In this document: positions 10,539-19,080 of the stretch, one piece after another
Position numbering within the stretch: the stretch's first letter is position 1
Layout of the letters: every line of letters begins with the position of its first letter
From: CAVVEQ01 sp963802095
GTDB lineage: Bacteria; Chloroflexota; Anaerolineae; Anaerolineales; Anaerolineaceae
Direction of reading: 5' to 3'
Assembly: GCA_963802095.1 (NCBI GenBank)
Contig: CAWDHI010000007.1
Span: 62,001 to 126,000 of the forward strand
DNA: 64,000 nucleotides
Program-made: the position numbers and the translations under genes
Notes under the pieces: model-generated
Seen by the model: only the letters and a program-made list of their open reading frames with translations
Database searches by the model: none
Told to the model about the DNA's origin: nothing

Positions 10539-11021
10539 TTATTTGAACCTTGGAATCCATCGGGGTACCGTCTGACAGTACTCCTCGTACGGTTTCCCGA
10601 AGCGTTTTCTCAGTTGAGGTTCCTCTACCAGCACGGTGAACAGGTGCAGGGCGGTAATCAGGAAAGGCGCCATATGCGAGCATCCACATCGAGCGGGTGA
10701 GCAGCACCCACCCGGTGAGGACGCACAGCGCCCCATAAGTACATCGGATTGCGGACAAAGCGGAATAGCCCGGTGGCGACGAATTCCTTGGGCGGGTCGA
10801 ATGGCGCCGGTGTGCCCCTGCCGAACCGCACGAACGCCCAGGCCACCCAGATCTGGATGGGAAGCCCCAGCAGGATAAAGAAAACCCCCAGCACCGAAAA
10901 CAGATTCAGCGCGGGGGGCCAGCCAGCCAATCCATTCTTGATCAGCAGGGCGGGGATCAGGACCTTCGGCGATCCCCAGCACCAGGGTGGTGAGCAGTGC
11001 AGACTTAAGTCCGGTTTTCAA
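10539..11021 (-). CDS. Isoprenylcysteine carboxyl methyltransferase-like membrane methyltransferase (frameshifted)
   Basis: Small integral-membrane methyltransferase of the ICMT/PEMT superfamily. Hydrophobic segments surround a GLFRFVRNPMYL motif, and the C-terminus EEPQLRKRFG..YEEYCQTVPRWIPR carries the SAM-binding signature of the group. Frames change near 10965 and 10755. Corrected, the protein is about 160 residues with four helices. The start is TTG at 11019-11021 (MKTGLKSALL). It overlaps as TTGA the stop of a sequence that looks like the original 3' end of pyrH, so the gene was probably translationally coupled to pyrH before the 11.1-12.7 kb insert arrived. Bacterial members methylate lipids or isoprenoids; the substrate here is unknown. 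Confidence 0.72.
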   Translation of the reverse strand: MKTGLKSALLTTLVLGIAEGPDPRPADQEWIGWLAPRAESVFGAGGFLYPAGASHPDLGGLGVRAVRQGHTGAIRPAQGIRRHRAIPLCPQSDVLMGRCASSPGGCCSPARCGCSHMAPFLITALHLFTVLVEEPQLRKRFGKPYEEYCQTVPRWIPRFK

Positions 11022-11100
11022 TATTCCGCACTGCCGGTGACGATGGTCCCCACATTCTCGCCGATCAAGGCGTGCTTGAGGGTGGAATTGGTCTCACCTG
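11018..11100 (-). pseudogene. Orphaned 3' end of pyrH (UMP kinase C-terminus)
   Basis: The minus strand reads GETNSTLKHALIGENVGTIV and ends TGSAEY followed by TGA. This matches the C-terminus of UMP kinases, including that of the complete pyrH 1.6 kb upstream, which ends ALFGEHVGTIISP. It has no start and no kinase core. Its GC-rich codons resemble the housekeeping genes, whereas the sequence just upstream of it is AT-rich. Its stop overlaps the TTG start of the next gene. I infer this was the native pyrH end before an insertion. Confidence 0.65.
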
Positions 11101-12738
11101 TTGAAAGATTATTGATTAAAATTCTAGAAACACATGTTCGATTGAGTCTTAAATAAATATTTTCATTTTTCAGGATAAATAATCTATTGGAAAACTCAAA
11201 ATCTGAATTAGGAAATCGGCTCATTAAATGCTTATTCCGTGGTTTGAATGCTATCAATTTGATAAAAAACAGCGGCGCAGTTATTTACCCAAAAACCAGG
11301 CTCCTTCTGAAGTTCGATAATCTGGGCGATGCTATCAATACCAGTAACAACTAAGTGTTTTTCTCCCCGATCGATTCTCGATATTATTTCTGAATTTCTT
11401 GTGTCCCATAACCATGCCCTTTTCTGATATTGACCGATCATTGATAATTGTGATGGCACCATTCTAATAAGGTAAAGGGCGAAAAATAATATCGCAAAAA
11501 CACTTACAATTGTTTCAACCAAAGGGGTAACTCTACCGTTCGACACTTGTGATCCAAAAATGCCGAGGAGTAACCCAATTTCAAACAAACAAATCACGAT
11601 TATGTACACACCTGATAGAAGCCCGCGTTGCTCCGGATATGCTGACATAGCCCATAATGTAGGAGCCATAATGCAGACCAAGAGTAGAAACAGAGAAGTT
11701 AAGGACAACAAAATCAACTTAATATTGTTTTTCCGAGTAATCTCAATGGATTTTAAGAAATGCCATCCAATAATGAAACCCAATGTAATTATGACAATGA
11801 ATGGGATCCAAGCCCCTCGAACTGTATAAAAGAAAAAGTCCTTGGCATAAACAATCGAATAAAGAATTACAAAAGTAATGGAAGGCGGATCCGGAAAAGG
11901 ATTTTGACGAAGAGAATTTGTGGGATTTAGGATTAATAACAATGCTCCCAGGCAAAGTCCAGCGAAAATGGCTAACACAGCATTCCTGCCTGCTTTATTA
12001 TTCGAAATCGCCATAATAAAAAATAAAACTAAACAAACACCCATTTGGAAAGCAAATACAGTCTCGGAAAAACCTGCGGAAATAAACGCCAACAGCCCCA
12101 ACTCGACAGCCCCCAAGGAACCCAATTTGTCTCTCTTAAGATAGAAAAAGAATCGACCAATAATGTAAGTGCTGAAAATCAGGGGGATTAAGTAGGGCAA
12201 CATCCCTGAACGCCAGAATAAAATCTGATAACGATTAGGTGCTAGCAGAATAGTAAAAAGAAGGATGGTCAAAGTAACCAGCAGATAAAACATTTTTGGA
12301 GCATTTATGGAGAGGTATTTACCAATTTTTATAATTGCATAATAAATTACACAACCCCAGACAAACATACAAAAAAGTGGAAAGAATGGCATGGCTGTCA
12401 CCCCGCCAATCGTCCACATGATTCCAGAAAAGAGAGTTAATGAATATCGATTAGAAGAATAAGGCATTTGAGAGAGGTAGGAATCAATTTGCCCCTCCCA
12501 GAAACCCTTTTTAATGAATTGGGCATCATAACAATAATCATCTGCGAGGTACCTTGAGTGAAAACCGGCAATTCCGTAACCTATTAATAATATGGTCATA
12601 ACCACAATTAGGATGAAAAAGGAAAAGCGAACGGTTTTTTTCATGAGCATAATCCATCTCCAATCCCCTCTGAAGGATCAAGGGGAAATAATCGTCCCTA
12701 CATGTTCACCGAATAATGCTTTTTGCAGAGCAGTCTCA
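11097..12738. mobile_element. AT-rich insert in the 3' end of pyrH
   Basis: The segment between two GTCTCA motifs (11091-11096 and 12733-12738) is clearly richer in A and T than its flanks. It carries one membrane-protein gene plus a substitute coding end for pyrH. Removing it would rejoin the pyrH body (…LNLWDET) to the orphan 3' end at 11018-11097 in frame. No integrase, transposase or terminal inverted repeat is visible, so the mechanism (site-specific integration or homologous replacement) is open. Confidence 0.5.
11232..12650 (-). CDS. Polytopic membrane protein with GT-C-like topology (DUF6056-like)
   Basis: Protein of 472 residues with about eleven membrane helices and a soluble C-terminal tail of some 70 residues. 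The first extracytoplasmic loop holds YLADDYCYDA; an acidic pair at this place is characteristic of GT-C glycosyltransferases that use lipid-linked sugars. Overall it resembles the DUF6056/GtrC-like family of cell-surface modification proteins, but this is a fold-level impression. The start at 12648-12650 follows GGAG; a second ATG two codons later is possible. The gene is AT-rich relative to the ribosomal genes around it and forms the cargo of the insert in pyrH, which suggests horizontal transfer. Confidence 0.6.
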   Translation of the reverse strand: MLMKKTVRFSFFILIVVMTILLIGYGIAGFHSRYLADDYCYDAQFIKKGFWEGQIDSYLSQMPYSSNRYSLTLFSGIMWTIGGVTAMPFFPLFCMFVWGCVIYYAIIKIGKYLSINAPKMFYLLVTLTILLFTILLAPNRYQILFWRSGMLPYLIPLIFSTYIIGRFFFYLKRDKLGSLGAVELGLLAFISAGFSETVFAFQMGVCLVLFFIMAISNNKAGRNAVLAIFAGLCLGALLLILNPTNSLRQNPFPDPPSITFVILYSIVYAKDFFFYTVRGAWIPFIVIITLGFIIGWHFLKSIEITRKNNIKLILLSLTSLFLLLVCIMAPTLWAMSAYPEQRGLLSGVYIIVICLFEIGLLLGIFGSQVSNGRVTPLVETIVSVFAILFFALYLIRMVPSQLSMIGQYQKRAWLWDTRNSEIISRIDRGEKHLVVTGIDSIAQIIELQKEPGFWVNNCAAVFYQIDSIQTTE

Positions 12739-13394
12739 TCCCACAGGTTGAGCACCAGGATGGGCAGGTTGTGCTCCATGCACAGGGTCACCGCGGTGCT
12801 ATCCATGACGGCGAGTTTCAGATTGATGGTTTCGATATACGTGAGGTGGTCGAACTTTTTGGCGTTCTTGTTGTGCTTGGGATCGCTGTCGTAGACGCCA
12901 TCCACCTTGGTGGCTTTGATCAACGCTTCCGCGCCGATCTCTTTAGCGCGCAGGGCTGCCGCGGTATCTGTGGAGAAATAGGGGTTGCCCGTTCCTCCGC
13001 CGAAGATAACCACGCGACCTTTTTCCAAGTGCCGAATCGCCCGCCTACGGATATAGGGTTCGGCGACCGAGCGCATCTCAATGGCTGACATCACCCGGGT
13101 GAGCACTCCCTCTTTTTCCAGCGCGTCCATCAGGGCAAGGGCGTTGATCACCGTTGCCAGCATACCCATATAGTCCGCGGTGGCCTGATCCATACCCATT
13201 TCCTGACCCACCCGACCGCGCCAAAGATTGCCGCCGCCGATCACGATAGCTACATCCACCCCCAGCTCGCGCACCTCTTTGACCCGGCGGGCAATATTCT
13301 GGGCTTTCTTCGCGTTAATACCTTCCCCATCGTCATTACCAAGCGCTTCTCCGCTCAGCTTCAGCAGTACCCGGTGATATTTCAAAGGCTGCAT
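12678..13394 (-). CDS. pyrH: UMP kinase (3' end apparently exchanged)
   Basis: Hexameric bacterial UMP kinase converting UMP to UDP, 238 residues, amino-acid-kinase fold. LLKLSGEAL and IVIGGGNLWRG mark the nucleotide site, and the family motifs TADYMGMLATVINALAL, GGTGNPYFSTDTAAALRA and DGVYDSDP are present. The start at 13392-13394 is preferred over an ATG six codons upstream because of the AAAGGAGC site. The last 18 residues (ALQKALFGEHVGTIISP) are encoded by AT-rich sequence within the inserted segment, while a second, GC-rich version of this C-terminus lies at 11018-11100. The gene remains complete. It follows tsf in the usual rpsB-tsf-pyrH order, but frr is missing from its usual next place. 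Confidence 0.93.
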   Translation of the reverse strand: MQPLKYHRVLLKLSGEALGNDDGEGINAKKAQNIARRVKEVRELGVDVAIVIGGGNLWRGRVGQEMGMDQATADYMGMLATVINALALMDALEKEGVLTRVMSAIEMRSVAEPYIRRRAIRHLEKGRVVIFGGGTGNPYFSTDTAAALRAKEIGAEALIKATKVDGVYDSDPKHNKNAKKFDHLTYIETINLKLAVMDSTAVTLCMEHNLPILVLNLWDETALQKALFGEHVGTIISP

Positions 13395-13474
13395 AAGAGC
13401 TCCTTTTTCCATTCTGTTTGAATTATTTTAAACCCAATTCTCCATCCTGATTTACCCGGAACGGGGTGAAAAAA

Positions 13475-13496
13475 AAGCCAACCTTGCGGTTGGCTT
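13475..13496 (-). terminator. Terminator between tsf and pyrH
   Basis: Perfect 9-bp stem AAGCCAACC/GGTTGGCTT with a 4-base loop, followed on the minus strand by a run of eight T. It separates tsf from pyrH, which must then have its own promoter or rely on read-through. Confidence 0.82.
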
Positions 13497-13502
13497 TTGA
13501 TA

Positions 13503-14117
13503 TTACGCTTCTTCGCTGATCGAAGTTTCGCCCAGGGCATAGCGGGCGAAACGGCGCACGATCACATTCTCGCCGATCGCGGCGACATTCTGATTGATGA
13601 GTGCCTGGATGTTGATGCTCTCATCACGGATATACGCCTGGCGCATCAGGACGGTTTCATCCTTGAATTTGTTGAGCGAGCCTTCCACGATCTTGGGAAT
13701 GATCGCTTCGGGTTTCTTTTCCTCGCGTGCCTTGGCGGTGGCGATCTTGGTCTCGTGCTCGATCACCTCGGTGGGGATATCTTCCTCTTTGATGTAAATC
13801 GGGGAAGCGGCTGCAATCTGCAAGGCCAGTTCATGTGCCAGGTTGCGGAAAGCCTCCGACCGACCAACGAAATCGGTCTCGCAGTTCACTTCCACCATCA
13901 CGCCCACCCGTCCGCCGCCGTGGGAGTAAAGCTCCACAACGCCTTCGGAGGCCTGCCGGTCGGAGCGCTTGGCGGCAGTAGCCAGACCCTTCTCGCGCAG
14001 GAAGTCGATGGCCTTTTCCATATCGCCATCGGAGGATTCAAGCGCCTTGCGGCAATCGAGGATACCTGCACCGGTGGTCTCGCGCAGCTGTTTGATCATA
14101 TCAGTGGTAATTTGCAT
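13503..14117 (-). CDS. tsf: Elongation factor Ts
   Basis: Guanine-nucleotide exchange factor for EF-Tu, 204 residues. The N-terminal UBA-like helix set MIKQLRETTGAGILDCRKAL is followed by the TDFVGR motif (VEVNCETDFVGRSEAF), which contacts EF-Tu, and a dimerisation region. The start at 14115-14117 (MQITTDMIKQL) is taken in place of a longer frame because it matches the family and follows a purine-rich stretch. It is 25 bases downstream of rpsB and cotranscribed with it. Confidence 0.95.
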   Translation of the reverse strand: MQITTDMIKQLRETTGAGILDCRKALESSDGDMEKAIDFLREKGLATAAKRSDRQASEGVVELYSHGGGRVGVMVEVNCETDFVGRSEAFRNLAHELALQIAAASPIYIKEEDIPTEVIEHETKIATAKAREEKKPEAIIPKIVEGSLNKFKDETVLMRQAYIRDESINIQALINQNVAAIGENVIVRRFARYALGETSISEEA

Positions 14118-14142
14118 ACTTGCTCTCTCTGTATTTTGAAAA

Positions 14143-15228
14143 TTATTCCGCATCCGCAGCGGGTGCAGTTTTTGATTTCCGGGCTGGTTTCTTTACGGGT
14201 TCTTTGGCAACGGCAGGAGCAGGTTCCTCAGATACAACGGGTTCTTCAGCGGGAGCGGCTTCTGTGGCAACTACGGGCTCTTCAACCGGTGCAACTTCCT
14301 CGGAAACCACTGGCTGCTCAGCAATTACAGGTTCCGCAGGGGCAGCTTCCGCTGCCTCAACCACTTCCACCACTTCCTCGGTCACTTCCACTTTGCGGGG
14401 ACCGAGTTTAGCCAGAGTGGCGGCACCGAGAATGTCTTCATCGGGGATATCTTCCTCCAATTCCACCTGCCCGCGGACAACGGAAGCGGACATATCAGCA
14501 GATTCAGAAACGAGGCCGACTTCTTCTTGCTCTTCATCTTTGCGCATGGATTTACCCTCGATGGCGGCATCCGCCATTTTGGCAACCAGCAGCTTGATGG
14601 CACGAATGGCATCGTCGTTGGAGGGAATGACGTAATCGACGTCTGAGGGATCACAATTGGTATCCACCAGGGCAATGACCGGGATGCCGCGCAGGTTGGC
14701 TTCGTGCACAGCCGTGGCTTCGCGGGTTACATCGATGACGAAGAGCAGGTCTGGGAGGCGTTTCATATTGCGAACGCCGCTGAGCCGCAGGTTTAGGCGG
14801 TTGATCTGGCGTTCGATCATCAAGCCTTCTTTTTTGGTCAGGCGCTTGATATCTCCGGAATCGCGGAGCTTTTCCAGGCGCTCCATCTCCATAATGCGTT
14901 GGAAGATGGTGCTCCAGTTGGTGATCATTCCGCCCAGCCAGCGCTCGGTGACGAACGGCTGCCCGGAGCGCAGGGCTTCATCGCGAATGGTTTCCTGGGC
15001 CTGGCGCTTGGTGCCAACGAACAATACCGAACCGCCATTCTGAACGGTATCGCGGATCAGGTTGTATGAATTGTTGATGGCCTTGACCGTCTGCTGCAGG
15101 TCGATGATGTGGATGCCGTTGCGCTCAGTGAAAATGAACGGGCGCATGGCGGGATGCCACTTGTTGGTGCGGTGGCCAAAATGGACGCCGCTTTCGAGCA
15201 ATGACTTCATGGATATAACGGAAGACAT
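14143..15228 (-). CDS. rpsB: 30S ribosomal protein S2 with long acidic C-terminal extension
   Basis: Primary component of the small subunit head. Residues 1-240 are canonical S2 (SMKSLLESGVHFGHRTNKWH, GGSVLFVGTKRQAQ, GIPVIALVDTNCDPSDVDYV). The start at 15226-15228 follows AAAGGAGT. The protein continues for about 120 extra residues: a mixed linker, then a low-complexity tail rich in Glu, Ala, Pro and Val with repeated EEPVV and APAEE units and a basic end (KKPARKSK). S2 is usually near 250 residues; such tails occur in other Chloroflexota and Actinobacteria. Confidence 0.95.
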   Translation of the reverse strand: MSSVISMKSLLESGVHFGHRTNKWHPAMRPFIFTERNGIHIIDLQQTVKAINNSYNLIRDTVQNGGSVLFVGTKRQAQETIRDEALRSGQPFVTERWLGGMITNWSTIFQRIMEMERLEKLRDSGDIKRLTKKEGLMIERQINRLNLRLSGVRNMKRLPDLLFVIDVTREATAVHEANLRGIPVIALVDTNCDPSDVDYVIPSNDDAIRAIKLLVAKMADAAIEGKSMRKDEEQEEVGLVSESADMSASVVRGQVELEEDIPDEDILGAATLAKLGPRKVEVTEEVVEVVEAAEAAPAEPVIAEQPVVSEEVAPVEEPVVATEAAPAEEPVVSEEPAPAVAKEPVKKPARKSKTAPAADAE

Positions 15229-15466
15229 ACGGAACTCCTTTGCGTTTTTTCTTCCGCTCCTTTCATCCCGGCCCATCACTGCGCTATGGCAGCACGGAGG
15301 GTCAGTCGGGGAGCGTGTGGGATTATTGCCTTTTCAGGCAGAACGCAAGTATACCATAATTATTTCAAGCACTCTCATGAAGGGTTTCACTTCTCGAAAT
15401 TATGGAATAAGAGTATGATTCGCGGCACTGTCAGGAAATACCCGGCAAAAAGATGAATTTACAACA

Positions 15467-16953
15467 ATGAAACAATATTTCCGTTGGTATCATCCAATTC
15501 TTTTCGGAATTATTCCAGTTTTATCCATCTATCAGGTTAATTTCACCCAGGTTTCTCCTGAAGAAGTTCTTCGCCCATTGATTCTGAGCTTTCTTTTTGC
15601 ACTGTTATCTGTTTTGTTGATAAATATCCTAATAAGTAATATTGCAAAAGCCGCTTTGATAACGACCTTGTTATTTTGTTTGATCTATTCTTATGGCCAT
15701 GTTTACAACAACATCGAAAACCAGGAATTATTTGGGCTTCTTGTCTGACGCCACAGAATATTGATATTTATTTGGATATTTGTTTTCGCACTTGGCACAT
15801 GGCTTGTACTAATAAAAATTCGAAATCCTTTTCCGCTGAACAGGTATTTAAATGTTGTTGGATTAATACTGATCGGTTTATCTATCCTGCAGATCGGTTT
15901 TTCTACAAATACCCAGGCGAGAAATAAGCAATTTTCAGACAAGCGTTTTACCGCGATGAATCAAATTCCGAGAAAGAGTTTCGGGAAGGGGCACCGGATA
16001 TTTATTACATTATTTCAGATGCGTATTCACGAGATGACGTCTTGAAATCAAATGGTTTTGATAATTCCGGATTCATTCGAGAACTGGAGGAACTTGGTTT
16101 TTACGTAGCAAAATGTTCTCAGAGTAATTATGGTGAAACCCTGCTTTCCCTTTCCACATCATTAAACAAAAATTACCTGGAGTCGTTTGCGGGGAATGTT
16201 CAAGAAAGAAACAATAATCCGGTCGGACTCTTCCCATTTATCATCAACAACGCTGTCCAAAAAGAACTCAGGCAAATGGGTTATAGGATTGTCACGACAG
16301 AAACCGGAATTCCTTGGGACGAGATGCCCGAATCAGATGTCTATCTCACCAGCGATTCGGATATCAAACCCGGTCGACTGTTTTCACCAAAGATCAGCAA
16401 ATTTGAGAATCTATTCTTTCGGACCACGATATTCAGGCTGATTCTGGAAGCCAAGGACTCCTATTTTCGTCCCTTATTTTCACACATTGAAACACCTGAA
16501 GAGATCCAATATAAATTGGTTTTATCAATATTTGATAATTTGGATCAATCTGTCAACATCCAGGGACCTAAATTCGTTTTTTCCCACATCGTCTCACCCC
16601 ATTTTCCATATATATTTGATGAAAATGGGGATTTCAAAGTTTTTGAAGAAGCCGATCCTGGATATTTTAATAATATTCGATACGTGAACAAGAGAACCAT
16701 TGAATTAATAAAGATCCTGCTCAAGGAATCGAAAGTGCCACCTGTGATCGTGATCCAAGGTGATCATGGACAAGATTGGGATACGCGGTACGCAATTCTC
16801 AATGCTTATTATTTTCCTGATGGTAAGGATCAAGCACTTTACCCGACTATCTCCCCAGTCAACACATTCAGGGTGATATTCAATTCCTTTTTTGGAAGAA
16901 ACGAAGAATTACTGATAGATCGAAGTTATTTTTCAAAATATGATGATATCTGA
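15467..16953 (+). pseudogene. Sulfatase-like membrane hydrolase/transferase, interrupted by a stop and a frameshift
   Basis: The first 170 residues form four or five membrane helices (MKQYFRWYHPILFGIIPVLS onwards). They are followed by a linker and an alkaline-phosphatase-fold domain beginning PDIYYIISDAYSRDD and including SHIVSPHFPYIFDENG and VIVIQGDHGQD. This architecture resembles the LTA-synthase/sulfatase-like proteins of Anaerolineae that modify surface polymers. Two lesions interrupt it: an in-frame TGA at 15746-15748, where a Gly codon of a G-R-H-R motif would fit, and a one-base shift near 15995. The gene is AT-rich and divergent from rpsB. Whether it is decayed or mis-sequenced cannot be settled from this sequence alone. 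Confidence 0.68.
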
Positions 16954-17473
16954 AGTTTCACACCGGTTCAATATCCTTGTGACCCAAATCGATAGGTCTC
17001 TTAGGTAAATTTATTTCCTGGAATAATTACCCATTGGGCAATTTTTTTGATTATTCCAAATGCCTAGCCATCTTAACCTGGCAGGTGATCTTCCTAAAAA
17101 AACCCAGCGAATCATCCGGGGAGGCAGCTTCACCCTTCTTTTCAGGAGCGAAATGTATTTATTAGGTTTCCCAACCACTTCAAGTGGAGAAGGGTACACA
17201 ATCCCCCTAACGAGCGCTTGGACCCAGAATCTTTTCCATCAGGAATCCGTGATTCTTCGGTAACCCCCGATTTGATCCAGACAATTCAAAGAATGCCTAA
17301 TCATTTCAGGCAGCATCTCCAAGAATTGGATACTGGCAAGTGGATCGATACTTTCAATTTTCTAAAACCCCTCTCCGACCCGATTTGCCGGAAGACCACT
17401 ACATAATGGAAAATCAATTATTTTACGAGCTGTGATATTTTCGGCTAGAATTAAAATAATGATTGGAGGAAAC
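16954..17473. other. Gene-free stretch with inverted repeat
   Basis: No open frame here looks like a real protein. There is a 9-bp inverted repeat TGGAATAAT/ATTATTCCA (17019-17027 and 17050-17058) with a 22-base loop but no T-run after it. The stretch from 17190 to 17400 reads weakly as a protein fragment (SVTPDLIQTIQRMPNHFRQH), possibly a gene remnant. Confidence 0.35.
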
Positions 17474-17818
17474 ATGGAAAAACACCTGTGGTTAGAAACG
17501 ATTGGGATCTCTGCGATGGCAACGGATTCGCGAGGCAATGTGATCGATATGAACCAGGAGGCAGTCCGGGTTTTCGAGGAGGATGGCGGGCTTGATCTGA
17601 TGGGAAAGAACCTCGCGGACTGCCATGCAGCAGAATCGAACAAGATCATAGACCGGTTGATGCAGAACGGGGAGAGAAATATTTACACGGTTGGGAAAAA
17701 AGGGAAGAAGAAATTGATCTATCAGGGTCCCTGGTTTATGGCGGATGGAAGCGTAGGGGGATTGGTGGAGCTGAGCATTAAGCTCCCTGAGCACTTACCG
17801 CACATTGATCGGGATTAA
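17474..17818 (+). CDS. Single PAS-domain protein
   Basis: Protein of 114 residues consisting almost entirely of one PAS fold. An N-terminal strand (ISAMATDSRGNVIDMNQEAV) is typical of the first PAS strands, followed by a helix, GKNLADCHA and three terminal strands (KKLIYQGPWFMADGSVGGLV). There is no kinase, cyclase or DNA-binding output domain. The start is chosen at 17474 because GGAGG precedes it. Stand-alone PAS proteins bind small ligands or haem and signal through partners; no partner is evident next to it. Confidence 0.72.
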   Translation: MEKHLWLETIGISAMATDSRGNVIDMNQEAVRVFEEDGGLDLMGKNLADCHAAESNKIIDRLMQNGERNIYTVGKKGKKKLIYQGPWFMADGSVGGLVELSIKLPEHLPHIDRD

Positions 17819-17914
17819 AGCAGATGGCTGGTTATCCTGAAAATGGGGTAAGATTAGGACTGAAAACATGATCGGGGGAACGGAAAACCCCGCGATTTTC
17901 AGGAAAGGCAAATA

Positions 17915-18676
17915 ATGCAAATAGCAAATTCAACTTCAGTAAACCGCCGCATGGCCATGCTCATCGATGGCGATAACGCACAGGCTTCATTGATGAACAA
18001 GATGATCGCCGAGGTGGGAAAATACGGCTCGATCATCATTCGGCGCATCTATGGTGACTGGACTACCTCGAATATGGGCGGATGGAAGGATAACCTTCAA
18101 ACCCATGCGGTTCAGCCCATTCAGCAGTTCCGCTACACCATCGGAAAGAACGCAACCGACAGCGCAATGATCATCGACGCGATGGATATCCTATACTCGG
18201 GCGAGGTGGAGGGTTTTTGCCTGGTCTCCAGTGATAGCGATTACACCCGCCTGGCCACGCGCATCCGGGAAAAAGGCATCTTCGTAATGGGCATGGGCAA
18301 GAAGAACACCCCGCGCGCCTTCGTCAACGCGTGCGATGTTTTCGTCTATACCGAGAACTTGGTATCGGAAGAAAGCCTGGCCAAGCGCAGTAATCCTGGA
18401 TCGCGCTCTAAGAAATCCAGCGCCTCCTCCGAACCACCCACGCCCGACCCTATCCCGCTGCTGCGAAGTGCGTTCGACCTGGCCGTGCAGGAGGATGGTT
18501 GGGCATTCCTGGGGACGCTTGGGCATCACCTGCGCCAACTGGACCCCGGTTTCGATTCGCGAACCTACGGCTTCCGCCAGCTCTCCCAGTTGATCCGTGG
18601 TTACCCCAAAGAGGTGGAGATCAAGGAAGACCACACCGCGGATGGAAACGTGGTCATTTACGTAAGAATGAAATAA
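17915..18676 (+). CDS. NYN-domain ribonuclease with C-terminal OST-HTH/LOTUS domain
   Basis: Protein of 253 residues. Residues 12-150 form a NYN (PIN-like, DUF88/LabA) nuclease domain with the acidic residues MLIDGDNAQ, NATDSAMIIDAMD and LVSSDSDYTRLA that coordinate Mg2+. A Ser/Pro-rich linker (160-180) leads to a LOTUS/OST-HTH domain (185-250, PLLRSAFDLAVQEDGWAFLG…LSQLIRGYP) that binds RNA, often G-quadruplexes. The combination is common in bacteria and is thought to act in RNA turnover. AGG at 17904-17906 precedes the ATG. Confidence 0.88.
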   Translation: MQIANSTSVNRRMAMLIDGDNAQASLMNKMIAEVGKYGSIIIRRIYGDWTTSNMGGWKDNLQTHAVQPIQQFRYTIGKNATDSAMIIDAMDILYSGEVEGFCLVSSDSDYTRLATRIREKGIFVMGMGKKNTPRAFVNACDVFVYTENLVSEESLAKRSNPGSRSKKSSASSEPPTPDPIPLLRSAFDLAVQEDGWAFLGTLGHHLRQLDPGFDSRTYGFRQLSQLIRGYPKEVEIKEDHTADGNVVIYVRMK

Positions 18677-18685
18677 AAAAAGAGA

Positions 18686-18705
18686 GACCTCCCGAGCGGG
18701 AGGTC
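18686..18705. terminator. Hairpin terminator after NYN gene
   Basis: Perfect 8-bp stem GACCTCCC/GGGAGGTC with loop GAGC. The A-run lies on the 5' side, so the classic T-run is on the minus strand. It may work in both directions or mainly stop antisense reading into the NYN gene. Confidence 0.6.
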
Positions 18706-18725
18706 TTCAATAGTAACAGGTCCTT

Positions 18726-19064
18726 ATGATTTATCACATTACCACACGGCAAGCGTGGAAGCAGGCGAGAGCTGAAGGCGCATACACAGCAGACAGTTTG
18801 AAAAGCGAAGGGTTCATTCACTGCTCCACTGCTGCCCAGGTGCAGGCCACTGCCAACCGGTTCTTTCACGGTTGCCAGGACCTGGTACTGCTGCATATTG
18901 ACGACCATATGTTCGGTTCGGTGCTGAAATATGAAAATCTGGAGGGAGGCACCGAGCTCTTTCCGCATCTCTATGCTGTTCTGCCGCGGAGTGCCATCAT
19001 CAAAACACAAGATCTCACTCCCGGCACGGATGGGAGTTTTGAGATTAGATCGCTAAACCTTTAA
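18726..19064 (+). CDS. DUF952 family protein
   Basis: Small cytosolic protein of 112 residues. The family motifs IYHITTRQAWKQA, GFIHCSTAAQVQATANRFF and LLHIDDHMFGSVLKYENL match DUF952 (PF06108), an ADP-ribosyltransferase-like fold whose role is unproven. The conserved His-Cys in FIHCS is present. The gene lies 50 bases after the NYN gene but behind a hairpin, and converges on a nitroreductase gene. The size is normal for the family. Confidence 0.88.
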   Translation: MIYHITTRQAWKQARAEGAYTADSLKSEGFIHCSTAAQVQATANRFFHGCQDLVLLHIDDHMFGSVLKYENLEGGTELFPHLYAVLPRSAIIKTQDLTPGTDGSFEIRSLNL

Positions 19065-19080
19065 TGATCAGGCGCGTAAA

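Noticed and set aside
13497..14411. 304-residue plus-strand frame opposite tsf and rpsB
   Set aside because: Pure shadow of conserved ribosomal and elongation-factor genes in a GC-rich region.
17060..17263. Possible formylglycine-generating-enzyme fragment next to the sulfatase-like gene
   Set aside because: Only the short string R-I-I-R-G-G-S-F is suggestive; the rest of the domain is absent and no frame continues it.
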